Shown: one piece after another, positions 51,584 through 60,694 of the stretch
Layout: each line of letters begins with the position of its first letter
How positions within the stretch are numbered: position 1 is the first letter of the stretch
NCBI RefSeq assembly: GCF_001695575.1
Contig: NZ_LUAX01000007.1
Coordinates: forward strand, 1,612,001 to 1,676,000
Length of the DNA: 64,000 bases
Source: Vibrio europaeus
GTDB taxonomy: Bacteria > Pseudomonadota > Gammaproteobacteria > Enterobacterales > Vibrionaceae
Direction: 5' to 3'
Position numbers and translations under genes: made by a program
Notes under the pieces: model-generated
What the model saw: only the letters and a program-made list of their open reading frames with translations
The model's database searches: none
Told to the model about the DNA's origin: nothing

Positions 51584-54500
51584 TTAGTTGAGAAGAAGTA
51601 ATCGACCAGTGAATGGAGGAACTTCAACACCTCCATTTACAGACTGAACATTGATTGTTTCACCCGTCATTAGATCGACAAACTCTGTTGCAGATTTAAC
51701 ACGCGACAAATCGACGTTTAGCGTTCGTTGGCTCTCTCCAGTATTCAATACATAGATGATCTGCTGATCGCCATTGATTTTAAGATCCGCGTATAGCGTA
51801 TCGTCTAACCAAAGGTTTCTTCGCTCACCATTGTATAGCGCTGGGTGTTCGCTTCGAACTTTCATTAGCTTAGCGACGTAAGCTTTCAGATCACTCTGCT
51901 CTGCATTCAGTGTTGTTGATGTCACACCTTCTACTTTGCCACTTGAGCGAGCGACGTGGTCATCGCACATACCCTGAGTAACGCAATCAGAAGTTACTTT
52001 CGCTGCAAAGTTTTCAACTTCATCACCAATTTCTTCTCCATAGTAGAAAGTAATTGGCCCTGAGTACGCAGCTAAGAAACTGTATGCCGCTTTATGGCGT
52101 GGGAAGTAATTATTCAGCCCTCCACGTTGGATCAGATCACCAAAACGAACCAGATCGTGATTACCAATCATTAAGTTCGGCATTGCATGATAAGGCGCTT
52201 TTGTTCTTGAGTTCCAATCCGCGTCGAGTGCACGTGCATTACTCTTAGCACCAGACTCTTCAACAGCAAGCGCCTGAACTAAACCATAACGAAGTGGGAA
52301 ATTAAACGCTGATGCAAGCCCCGGTTTGGCATCGCTACCATAGACAGTACGTGTAATTTCATCCGCACTACTCCATGCTTCACCTACCATGTAACCCAGA
52401 GTGCCCCATTTCTTACCTGCGATAACATTTTCCATCGATGCTTTTTCAACAGCCGTTCGGATATTGCGCCAGCTATCAAGAGGGACTTGGTAAGCCTGGT
52501 CCAGTCTCCAGCCATCAATGCCATACTCTTTAGTCCAGTATGTTGCGACTTCGGTGAAAAAGGCTTCACTGTCTGCGTTCGGATAGACAACATATTGGCC
52601 CGGATAACCTGATTCTTTTCTCAAACTTGGCACTTTACCGGTCGGCGACGGTTTAGCACCACTAATATGTGTATGACCAAACACACCATCTAAGAACACA
52701 TACAGCCCTTTCGCATGAGCGGTATCAATGAGCTCTTTTAGCTTCTCGTTGGTGCCGAATTTAGGGTCTACATTAAAGAAGTCACAGGCAAAGTAGCCCG
52801 TCGCATCGAGCTTATCATCACCACCTTGACCCGCACATGAATCAAACACTGGCGTTAACCAAAGCGCATTCATGTTTAGGCTCTTAATATAATCAAGGCT
52901 GTTAATGATCCCTTGAAGATCCCCTTTATGATGAGAGTTTCCATAACCTACGCCATAGTCATGATTCGAATCGCCATCAACAAAGGATTCAACCATGACT
53001 TGATAAATGCGTAGATCACAGGCCGTGTTGTTATCGCTATAACATCCGTAATCGAGACCAGTATCTTTCACGGTAACAACTAAAGATGACTTATCTTTCG
53101 CACTTAGATTAAAGTCATAAACACCTTGGTTCGTGACCGAGACCTTAATGTTTCCATTACCCGCATCTTCAAGCGTTATAGAGCCATTGCCCACCGAGAA
53201 TGATCCAAAGCCAAGGTTAAGTGTGCTCCAATCTGACGAAGCAATCTTAAACTCATACACACCAGGCGTTAGATACCCGTTGAATGTATAGACACCATCG
53301 CCTTTGTACTGCATTTCACTGCTCGTGTTCCAACCGTTCATAGAGCCGCGTACGAACACCTTAGTCGTCCCATAAGGCGCGACATCAACTGGCTTGTTAT
53401 CAACAACGAGTCCTTCACCTTGACCTCCACTCTGCGGCATGACAAATACAGCTGCGGTCAGTGGAGGAACCGTAAAGTTCTCGTTGGCGAACGTCGCTTG
53501 TTTAACGATAGGATCATCTGAATTTCTCAACGCATCATGTAGAACAAATTCTTTTGCCCCCGCTACTTTGAGGGTTTGCTCAGAAGTATTGGCATTGATT
53601 ACGACCATTAACGCATCATTGTTGCTATCAAGATCGGCGCCTACAGAAATACCATCGTTAACTGACATAGCAATTAAGCCCGGTAAGGCGTTGCTTCCCG
53701 TATTGTGGAATCGTACGCGATCGACGACCTCTTTTTCAGAAACAAGCTTGAGAAGAGGCGTCGAAGAACGAACTTGCATTAATGCTTTAAACGCACTGTC
53801 TGTCCATTCGATATCTTTCGCCGACGCAACGGTATTTGGGTTGCTGATGATAGATTTAATCGCATTCCAGTTAGCTTGATCTTTGTCTGCTCTTGGTAAG
53901 CCAATATTCCAGTTGTTAGTTTGTTTGCTGAAATCAACCTTGTTGTACCAATCACCACTGTCGTAACTATCACGCTCCATTGATTTAGAGCGAAGTAGTT
54001 CTGAGCCCATATGAAGGAATGGTACGCCTTGACCAAGCATCACCGTCGACAAACCAATAATCTGCATTCGGGCTCGTTGCTCTGCCGTCATATCTGCAGA
54101 CGCTTTATATTGGTTAAAGTCCCACAAGGTTTGGTTGTCATGCTTAGAGACATAGTTAATCGACTCTTGAGGGTCTAAAGTATAAGCTGCGCCTTGACCA
54201 CCGTATTGGTAGTCTTTGCCATACACTACGCTGCCACCATAGGTTTCAAGTGGGTAATTTTGTAGGTTACCTGTCATGCCATAACGGATTAGATCCATTT
54301 TCGACTTCAATGCGTCGTCAAACCTGTCTCCAGCATTAGCAAAGCCAGGTGTTTTCAGCAGTGCATCGCCGCTATCAAAAGGACCACCACCGCGCACTCC
54401 ATCACGAAGCCTATCGTTATAGGTGCCGATTCCTGTGCCCGCCATTGGCCATTGCGTTGCGTTTTCACCACGTTGACCATTTGCCACTTCACCAAAGTTC

Positions 54501-57500
54501 CAACCCTCACCATAGAACCAAGTGTCTGGGTCAACTTGTTTCGTCTTATCATAAACATGCAACATGCTCGACTTCATCAAGTGGCCCATTAAATCAAAAC
54601 GGAAACCATCAATCTTGTAGTCTTGAGCCCACATCATTACGCTGTCTGCTACTAGCTTTTCAAACATGCGGTTTTCTGATGCGGTGTTATCACAACAAGT
54701 GGAGTTTTCTACCGCCCCGGTAATCGGGTTTAAACGATGGTAGTAACCCGGCACGGTTTTATCGAGCACAGATTTGTCGTAAAGACCAGATGAATACGTA
54801 TGGTTGTACACCACGTCTTGAACCACGCGGAATCCCATTTCATGCAGTTTCTTGACCATTTCTCGATATTCACGAATACGGTCTGTGCCGTCTTTTGACA
54901 CTGCGTAGCTACCTTCCGGCGCACTGTAGTGGAACGGATCGTAGCCCCAGTTAAAACCATCGAGTGGCCTGATGTCAGCAAGAAGCGCTTGTGCCTCACC
55001 GGTATTAGGATCGGTCTTTTCTAGAAGGGATAAGATCGTCGAACTATGGCTGGTTCCATCTTCACACAATTTCGCTTTAGGATTAACTAAACATAGTTTA
55101 CCCACCGTATCATTAAGGTTGACCGTTTTAGATTCCTGCTCTGGAATAGAAGCAAGGTCATAGCTTGGCAACAAATGAATCGTTGTTAAACCAGACTCTT
55201 TTAATGACTTGAGTTGCTTAACACTGTCGCGCTCATCTTCTAAGAAAGCAGTATACTTACCGTTCCTTTCAGGCGTACCATGCTTGTCACTAACGCTGAA
55301 ATCACGAATGTGCAATTCATAAATGATGTGGTCTTCTGGATTTTGCAATACCGGGACATCGTGCGAATCCCATCCGTTTGGCTTAGTTTGCGCAGAATTT
55401 AAGTCCACAAGTTGAGAATGTAAGCTATCTGTACTCAGAGAAAGTGAGTAAGGATCGGTACTCATCATCCATTCAACGTGATCCGTTTTTGGGTGATAAG
55501 CTTTGACGCGATAACGGTAGAAGATATTTTCTAATGAAGAACTACCTTGGTAACCCCATACACCTGTGTCTGAGTTTAACGTCATCTTAATCGGTGACGC
55601 TTGAACAAGCGCTTTGTCACTATCGTATAGATAAAGCTCCACATCTTGAGCTGTTGGTGCCCAAACCGCGAAGTTAGCCGTATCACCGTCAATCCAACTC
55701 CCCAGCTTCGCTTCATCGGCATCGCTTGGTCCACTGGTGTAAAGCGTATCTATCACTCCAGGGATCTGAATGCGTGTCGCGACCAAAGGTTTGCCTTGCT
55801 CGTCAAGAGCAACGGCAATTAGTTGCTGCTTGAGTAATGCCTTCGCCTCTTCCGCGGTTACAGCCAGATTGAACTGAACTCGACCTTTAAGGTGTGGGAA
55901 TTTAGCATTATCAACTACTCCTGCTAGCCCTAGATCGCGTTTAGTAAACATCTCAGGTTTGGTTATATCACCCGCTCCCGCAGAGGTAGACCAAAGCTGG
56001 TAACTTTTCGCTTGTGAATGATCAAACCAAGCTAAATTATTAAGGTCTAGCCAGTGTGCTGCAGCGCCAGAGAGTTCAACAACCGTTTGTTCGTTCGGAG
56101 AATACTTAATAGTTGAACTACCGTGAGTGGTATAGAGTGTGTTGCCTTTGGTAAATTCAAGTTTAAGATCGTCACCACCCAATGCCTTATCATTGCCTTT
56201 ATGCACGATAAAATTCATACATGTGCCGTGCGCATCTTTAAGGGATACAACAAATTTAGCGCCGAACTCAGGGTCAATTTCCTTCCAAGCAAGCGGGTTC
56301 GCCCAATCGACACCATTCAACGCATCGTCACTTACTGCATCACAGCTTCCATTGTTCCAAAGGTGCAGTCCCCAATCGGCGTAATTGCCGTCTTCGCGCT
56401 TGTAATAGATAACCGCTTCTTGATACGTTGGCGCAGGTTCGGTAGACGTATTATCAGGGCTCTTAGGGTTAGGGTCGATGGAGTCAGGTATCCCATCTCC
56501 ATCATCATCACTTGATGCAAAATCCCCTAGGCCATCGCCGTTAGTATCCTTGCTTTCGAGTCTATCCTTTGGAAACGCATCATTGTTATTAGGCGCACCA
56601 TCACCATCAATATCTGTGTCTTCTGAATCTGCGATCCCATCTCTATCGTAATCACTTGGCTTACTTTCTGCTGAGTAGGGATTGCTTCCTAGACGCTGTT
56701 CGTCAACATTGCTCCAACCATCGCCATCGATGTCAGGGTCTAGACTGTCTGGGATTTTGTCTCCATCAAGATCGGCAGGTTGACTAGAAGCACTGTAAGG
56801 ATCGGTGCCTAATTGACGCTCCACTTGGTCTGTGAATCCGTCATTGTCATCGTCTGTATCACGATGGTCACCAATTCCATCGTTGTCACTATCAACGGAC
56901 TCTTGAATATCGTGAGGGAAAGTATCGAAGCTGTCTGCAACACCATCGCCATCAGAGTCCAAAGTAACGATTGGATTACCGCCATTCAGTGCCAGTGTTA
57001 TGCCTTCTAGTGTTCGGTTACCGCGTTTCTTTTCTTCCCCTAAGGCCTTTGTACCCTGCTCTATTGTGTCTAAAAGTGGCTCTAAAGTTTGCTCTTCAAT
57101 AGAGTCAGGTAAGATTTGACTTAGGGCTTTAGCACTTCTTGCTACAAGCGCATTGCCACTTTCAATGTAGTCGGAATCTAGATCCAGATGGGGCTGCTTT
57201 AGCTGACGACGGAGTTTCTTCAGTGCTCTCTTTTCACTTTTTCCATCCATCATTTGTAGCGATACATAGGTCGACAGTGGCGTAATGTAACTGTACTCCG
57301 CCGGAGCGAGCATGACATACTCACGCGCTGCTGTTACGCCGGGAATATCGCTATCAATCGACTCCCCACGTTTTACTTTGGCAATCAGGTGCGCATTTCT
57401 GTCACGTTTAGAGAGCCCACTAATATCGAGTACCGCATAGCCTTTCTCGTCTGTAATAGATGAGGGCTCGTCGCCATCTCGCTCGTAGTTTCCATTTACG

Positions 57501-57637
57501 TCTAGCCAGACTTCGGCTTTTTCAATGTAGCCATCCATCACTTGCACTTCTAGCTGATCATTACAGCCAGCTAGTAGCCCAAGCGATGCCATGGCGATGC
57601 TGAGTTTGGTTGGTTTAATGTTCATTTTTATATCCAT
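51584..57637 (-). CDS. pulA: Two-catalytic-domain amylopullulanase lipoprotein
   Basis: About 2017 residues. Lipobox LLAGC places it in the outer membrane or on the surface. Order: short beta domain; about seven calcium-binding Asp-rich thrombospondin-3 repeats (DSDGDGVADSFD, DGDGWSNVDE, about 235-400); CBM41-type domain (YYKREDGNYADWGLHLWNNG); CBM48 (TANFAVWAPTAQDVELYLYD); a pullulanase GH13 domain with Asp in IDGFRFDL (about 1012), Glu in FYGEGWNFGE and Asp in YVSKHDNQTLWD; a starch-binding-type domain (TKVFVRGSMNGWNTSSEMQY); and a second GH13 domain with Asp in IDGWRLDQ (about 1710), Glu in MVGEAWSS and Asp in MIGNHDLVRFGD. Both sites look intact, so it should cut alpha-1,6 and alpha-1,4 bonds. 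Start chosen at MDIKMNIK; MNIKPTK is an alternative. Confidence 0.9.
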   Translation of the reverse strand: MDIKMNIKPTKLSIAMASLGLLAGCNDQLEVQVMDGYIEKAEVWLDVNGNYERDGDEPSSITDEKGYAVLDISGLSKRDRNAHLIAKVKRGESIDSDIPGVTAAREYVMLAPAEYSYITPLSTYVSLQMMDGKSEKRALKKLRRQLKQPHLDLDSDYIESGNALVARSAKALSQILPDSIEEQTLEPLLDTIEQGTKALGEEKKRGNRTLEGITLALNGGNPIVTLDSDGDGVADSFDTFPHDIQESVDSDNDGIGDHRDTDDDNDGFTDQVERQLGTDPYSASSQPADLDGDKIPDSLDPDIDGDGWSNVDEQRLGSNPYSAESKPSDYDRDGIADSEDTDIDGDGAPNNNDAFPKDRLESKDTNGDGLGDFASSDDDGDGIPDSIDPNPKSPDNTSTEPAPTYQEAVIYYKREDGNYADWGLHLWNNGSCDAVSDDALNGVDWANPLAWKEIDPEFGAKFVVSLKDAHGTCMNFIVHKGNDKALGGDDLKLEFTKGNTLYTTHGSSTIKYSPNEQTVVELSGAAAHWLDLNNLAWFDHSQAKSYQLWSTSAGAGDITKPEMFTKRDLGLAGVVDNAKFPHLKGRVQFNLAVTAEEAKALLKQQLIAVALDEQGKPLVATRIQIPGVIDTLYTSGPSDADEAKLGSWIDGDTANFAVWAPTAQDVELYLYDSDKALVQASPIKMTLNSDTGVWGYQGSSSLENIFYRYRVKAYHPKTDHVEWMMSTDPYSLSLSTDSLHSQLVDLNSAQTKPNGWDSHDVPVLQNPEDHIIYELHIRDFSVSDKHGTPERNGKYTAFLEDERDSVKQLKSLKESGLTTIHLLPSYDLASIPEQESKTVNLNDTVGKLCLVNPKAKLCEDGTSHSSTILSLLEKTDPNTGEAQALLADIRPLDGFNWGYDPFHYSAPEGSYAVSKDGTDRIREYREMVKKLHEMGFRVVQDVVYNHTYSSGLYDKSVLDKTVPGYYHRLNPITGAVENSTCCDNTASENRMFEKLVADSVMMWAQDYKIDGFRFDLMGHLMKSSMLHVYDKTKQVDPDTWFYGEGWNFGEVANGQRGENATQWPMAGTGIGTYNDRLRDGVRGGGPFDSGDALLKTPGFANAGDRFDDALKSKMDLIRYGMTGNLQNYPLETYGGSVVYGKDYQYGGQGAAYTLDPQESINYVSKHDNQTLWDFNQYKASADMTAEQRARMQIIGLSTVMLGQGVPFLHMGSELLRSKSMERDSYDSGDWYNKVDFSKQTNNWNIGLPRADKDQANWNAIKSIISNPNTVASAKDIEWTDSAFKALMQVRSSTPLLKLVSEKEVVDRVRFHNTGSNALPGLIAMSVNDGISVGADLDSNNDALMVVINANTSEQTLKVAGAKEFVLHDALRNSDDPIVKQATFANENFTVPPLTAAVFVMPQSGGQGEGLVVDNKPVDVAPYGTTKVFVRGSMNGWNTSSEMQYKGDGVYTFNGYLTPGVYEFKIASSDWSTLNLGFGSFSVGNGSITLEDAGNGNIKVSVTNQGVYDFNLSAKDKSSLVVTVKDTGLDYGCYSDNNTACDLRIYQVMVESFVDGDSNHDYGVGYGNSHHKGDLQGIINSLDYIKSLNMNALWLTPVFDSCAGQGGDDKLDATGYFACDFFNVDPKFGTNEKLKELIDTAHAKGLYVFLDGVFGHTHISGAKPSPTGKVPSLRKESGYPGQYVVYPNADSEAFFTEVATYWTKEYGIDGWRLDQAYQVPLDSWRNIRTAVEKASMENVIAGKKWGTLGYMVGEAWSSADEITRTVYGSDAKPGLASAFNFPLRYGLVQALAVEESGAKSNARALDADWNSRTKAPYHAMPNLMIGNHDLVRFGDLIQRGGLNNYFPRHKAAYSFLAAYSGPITFYYGEEIGDEVENFAAKVTSDCVTQGMCDDHVARSSGKVEGVTSTTLNAEQSDLKAYVAKLMKVRSEHPALYNGERRNLWLDDTLYADLKINGDQQIIYVLNTGESQRTLNVDLSRVKSATEFVDLMTGETINVQSVNGGVEVPPFTGRLLLLN

Positions 57638-57949
57638 TTTAAATTCACGTTCTAAGGTCAAACTTGTTGAAATAAAGTCATGAAACCTCATGTTTACGTT
57701 ATATTTGGATATCTAAATCTCACCTCATCCTATAAGACCTGATTCATAGGCGTAGAGGAAAAGGAGTAGATCTGTTTTTGGATTGAATCTCACATAGCTA
57801 AGGAGGAATTCGATCGGAACATTACACTCATGTGACACATAGAGTGAGGAAAGTGGCACTTTGTAGCAGTAGATGACAGATTATCTGTAGGATTACAACA
57901 AAGCGCCTCAATTATGAGAATTATGATCTGGTGCGGGTTCTAGGCGAGG
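57638..57949. other. Upstream region of the amylopullulanase gene
   Basis: About 310 bases without a gene. On the minus strand GGATGAGG (57723-57730) resembles a MalT box core, about 90 bases before the start codon; one copy alone is weak. I see no clear terminator for 57950. Confidence 0.4.
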
Positions 57950-58654
57950 TTATTCGATCTTTCCAGCAACCGTCTGAATGCGATTAAAACTTCCAACGGG
58001 AGTGATCCAAGCAGCAACGGCATCTATATCGCTCAGATTTCCTTCATAATCAAATGTCCAATGGCCTTCTGAAGAGCGAGCTTGTGAGCGGCTGACCGCG
58101 ATAAAATCATGCTCTAATGTTTTTCCACGATTTTCACCTGCTCTAATTTGAGTGGTTTGATTGTTTGAAAGAAAAATGATTGTTGCATCTAACGTAGAAT
58201 CATCGTCATACTTCAGTTGGAAAGCATTATCCTTTCTTACTAAGGTCAAGCGTTTTGCCGCAATTTGCTCGTTTTCAGGCAACTTTCTATTTACCCAATT
58301 GAAAAAGCCTCGCCACTCTTTACCGTCGACGACAAATCCGGGAGTGTAAACACTTCCCACCACGTCATAAGCGTTATACAGGCGTTGTAATTGAGAGAAC
58401 TCTGGCTTAGCAAATTTGTCTTTCCATCCGAGGTAATCCCAATAGTCTACGTGATAAACCACAGGGATCAGCTCGTCCCACAAACCACTATTATTTTCAA
58501 ATTTAGAGATGTATTTGTCTGCTGGCGGGCAGCTAGAACACCCCTCAGAGGTAAACAGTTCTACTACCTGAGCTGGCTGTCCTTCGTTAACCCAGATTTG
58601 GCCCGCGGATACGGTAGATACAACGGAGAGAGCGATCAAAGCGGTCATCATCAA
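57950..58654 (-). CDS. DUF1223 thioredoxin-like exported protein
   Basis: A 234-residue protein with signal peptide (cut after TVSAG) and the DUF1223 signature VVELFTSEGCSSCPPADKYI, where CSSC is a thioredoxin-type pair, followed by VVYHVDYWDYLGWKDKFAKP and VGSVYTPGFVVDGKEW. Likely a periplasmic redox or thioredoxin-fold protein; no substrate known. Confidence 0.88.
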   Translation of the reverse strand: MMMTALIALSVVSTVSAGQIWVNEGQPAQVVELFTSEGCSSCPPADKYISKFENNSGLWDELIPVVYHVDYWDYLGWKDKFAKPEFSQLQRLYNAYDVVGSVYTPGFVVDGKEWRGFFNWVNRKLPENEQIAAKRLTLVRKDNAFQLKYDDDSTLDATIIFLSNNQTTQIRAGENRGKTLEHDFIAVSRSQARSSEGHWTFDYEGNLSDIDAVAAWITPVGSFNRIQTVAGKIE

Positions 58655-58726
58655 TTCCTTTCTATGATACTTTTACTTATCTGAAGAGATTGACCGCCTG
58701 TTGTTCGATTTAATTTCCTGCAAGCG

Positions 58727-58757
58727 AAAAAAAACGCCAGCGTTCTGCTAGCGTTTT
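58727..58757 (-). terminator. Terminator of the 63-residue gene
   Basis: AACGC-AGC/GCT-GCGTT hairpin with one mismatch and a long T run on the minus strand. Confidence 0.75.
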
Positions 58758-58777
58758 AGTGAAATTTGAAATCGAAA

Positions 58778-58969
58778 TTAACGATAAAGACCAATATCTT
58801 TCTGCATATGACCCGATAGATCACTCGCATAGTGAGCGCGAGGTTCACTGTTGTCAGTGAAAAGAATATCTAATAGGTGTGCAATCAATCCTTTGAAAGA
58901 AACCGCGTAGGTTTTTTTATCCATAGAGATAGGAGCTTCGATGTTACCGATTTGCATTGCTTGTGCCAT
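58778..58969 (-). CDS. Small protein, DUF1127-like C-terminus
   Basis: A 63-residue protein (MAQAMQIGNIEAPISMDKKT; FKGLIAHLLDILFTDNSEPR; SDLSGHMQKDIGLYR). The last part recalls the RDIGL tail of DUF1127 proteins, but the Arg-rich middle is absent. Ribosome site GAGAGG, six bases before ATG, and its own terminator support a real gene. Function unknown. Confidence 0.7.
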   Translation of the reverse strand: MAQAMQIGNIEAPISMDKKTYAVSFKGLIAHLLDILFTDNSEPRAHYASDLSGHMQKDIGLYR

Positions 58970-59176
58970 GATTGCCTCTCTATAAACTGTGTAATTCGTT
59001 TTGATGCGGCAATATTAAGCAATAATTTACTGTTCAAAAAATGACTATTTTTATATTTTCGGATTAGTTATTCTTATAAAACAAGCCATTAACAACCCAC
59101 CTCACCCATTATGCACTACGAATGAATAGTATTTCATTAAAACCCACTGCATGTGAATTGTTATTTTTTAGGCAAT

Positions 59177-59234
59177 AAAAAAGCCGCCCTAAGATCACAA
59201 ATATTTTACAACACATTTGTCTTTAGTAGCGGCT
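59177..59234 (-). terminator. Terminator of terC
   Basis: AGCCGC/GCGGCT with an inner ACAAAT/ATTTGT pairing, interrupted, and six T on the minus strand. Confidence 0.7.
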
Positions 59235-59255
59235 AATCGGTTTTAAGTTATTAGT

Positions 59256-60215
59256 TTATTTATCAACAACTACATTGGTTCTCGCCGACTCATTTTTCTG
59301 TTTAATAACAGATGCGATAACCGCGATTGTCATCGTCGTTAGCAGAACTAACAAAGAGACGACCGTTGGTATTTCCCACGCTGAACCAACAAGCATCATC
59401 TTGATACCGATGAAAACCATGATGAAAGACAGAGCTGGTTTAAGATAGATAAACTTATCCATCATACCTTGTAAAACGAAGTACAAAGAGCGTAAACCCA
59501 GCAATGCAAATACGTTAGCTGCTAGCACCAAGAACGGCTCTCTTGTTACCGCAAATATTGCTGGAATTGAATCAAGCGCGAACATGACATCCATAAACGC
59601 GATAACCGCAATCACAATGAACATTGGAGTTGCAATACGTTTACCCTGCTCTACGACTGTTAGAGCGTTACCTCTATAGCTTTCACTTACCGGAATAAAA
59701 CGGCGAATGAGTCGCTCAGGTAGTGGGTTGATTTCTTCATCCCCTTTATCTCTCGCAAGCTGGATACCTGTCCAGATGAGGAATAACGCAAACACATATA
59801 GTACCCAGTGGTACTGAGCAAGCAGTTGAGACCCCACAGCAATCATTATCGCGCGTAAAATCAGCGCACCTATCACACCCCATAGCAAAGCGCGTGGGCG
59901 TAAGTGTTCAGGAACCGCATACTGATGGAAAATGATCGCGAACACGAACAGATTATCAACGCTCAACGATTTTTCTAACAAATAGCCAGTGATAAATGAA
60001 ACGGTTGCTTTCTCTGCCGTGTACTCACTACCCGGAGCATAAAAATCCCAGAATAAGTAGATGGTGGCTGCAAACAAAAACGCTAAAGCGAACCAAAATA
60101 CGCTCCAAACCGCTGCTTTCTTGATCGTGATTTGTCCACCGCGCGTTTGCCATATATCAAGCGCAACAAGGACTAGTGTCAGTATGCCGAAGCTAAAGTA
60201 AGTAATTGGGGTCAT
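59256..60215 (-). CDS. alx: TerC/Alx family membrane protein
   Basis: A 319-residue inner-membrane protein with about nine helices. Family motifs: SFITGYLLEKSLSVDNLFVF (acidic pair in a helix), ALLWGVIGALILRAIMIAVG and FMDVMFALDSIPAIFAVTRE (second acidic cluster). Members are implicated in manganese export and metalation of exported proteins. The leader carries a yybP-ykoY riboswitch, which supports a manganese role. Ribosome site CTGGAGGATTT. Confidence 0.93.
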   Translation of the reverse strand: MTPITYFSFGILTLVLVALDIWQTRGGQITIKKAAVWSVFWFALAFLFAATIYLFWDFYAPGSEYTAEKATVSFITGYLLEKSLSVDNLFVFAIIFHQYAVPEHLRPRALLWGVIGALILRAIMIAVGSQLLAQYHWVLYVFALFLIWTGIQLARDKGDEEINPLPERLIRRFIPVSESYRGNALTVVEQGKRIATPMFIVIAVIAFMDVMFALDSIPAIFAVTREPFLVLAANVFALLGLRSLYFVLQGMMDKFIYLKPALSFIMVFIGIKMMLVGSAWEIPTVVSLLVLLTTMTIAVIASVIKQKNESARTNVVVDK

Positions 60216-60289
60216 AAATCCTCCAGAGGCGGAGGGATCGGATATATTGAATTGTGACGATCCCTACCGCAAACAAACACTCTACCCCA

Positions 60290-60450
60290 ATGCCTATAAA
60301 CACTGGTGTAGCATTTGATTACGTTGGTCTCGTCGAAATACTGCCTGATAGTGATTATCAGCAATACTTATACTTACCGGATAGAACTGCGTCTAACGAG
60401 ATGACGATAAGTAAACCAGAGGCGACTACTCCCCAAACAAGGCGAATACT
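60290..60450 (-). promoter_or_regulatory. yybP-ykoY manganese riboswitch in the terC leader
   Basis: On the minus strand the leader contains GCCTTGTTTGGGGAGTAG (hallmark GGGGAGTAG at 60426-60434) and, further on, GACGAGACCAACG (about 60332-60344). These are the conserved parts of the yybP-ykoY aptamer that binds Mn2+, known upstream of E. coli alx. A small hairpin (GATCGTCACAATTCAATATATCCGATC region) lies nearer the gene. Boundaries are approximate. Confidence 0.88.
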
Positions 60451-60485
60451 ATTCCTAAATTGAGCGTGAGTCCATATTAAAAATC

Positions 60486-60513
60486 AAAAAGGAGCAAAAT
60501 ATTTGCTCCTTTT
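60486..60513. terminator. Terminator downstream of the 31-residue gene
   Basis: GGAGCAAA pairs with TTTGCTCC (loop ATA), with A run left and T run right; works in both directions. Confidence 0.8.
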
Positions 60514-60548
60514 CCACTGCGTTCCTGCGGTGATATTTTTTGATGGTA

Positions 60549-60644
60549 TTACACTCCACCGACAGGAATAAAGTAGACCAGTGCAGACCATACGCTAACC
60601 CAGCTAACGACGACGGCAACATCTATCCAATCTTTACTCCACAT
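60549..60644 (-). CDS. 31-residue membrane protein
   Basis: MWSKDWIDVAVVVSWVSVWS then ALVYFIPVGGV. Hydrophobic single span rich in Trp and Val. GGAGGG stands four bases before the ATG, a strong ribosome site, and a terminator follows. Likely a real small membrane protein; no family known to me. Confidence 0.65.
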   Translation of the reverse strand: MWSKDWIDVAVVVSWVSVWSALVYFIPVGGV

Positions 60645-60694
60645 AATACCCTCCTTTGAGTACTATTTATTCGTAGCACGAACCCATGGAGTAT

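Noticed and set aside
54349-54723. Open frames of over 100 codons on the plus strand across the amylopullulanase gene (also at 53439-53879 and 56123-56515)
   Set aside because: Antisense shadows of a clear minus-strand gene, without ribosome sites or family likeness.
57389-57399. GGTGCGCATTT inside the amylopullulanase gene as another XerC arm
   Set aside because: Within a coding region, no XerD arm; it shows that such 8-10 base matches do occur by chance.
57723-57730. GGATGAGG (minus strand) as a MalT activation site of the amylopullulanase gene
   Set aside because: Only one copy was found, while MalT promoters usually carry several; kept as a note, not as a feature.
60254-60463. A 69-residue plus-strand frame upstream of terC
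   Set aside because: It is the complement of the yybP-ykoY riboswitch region.
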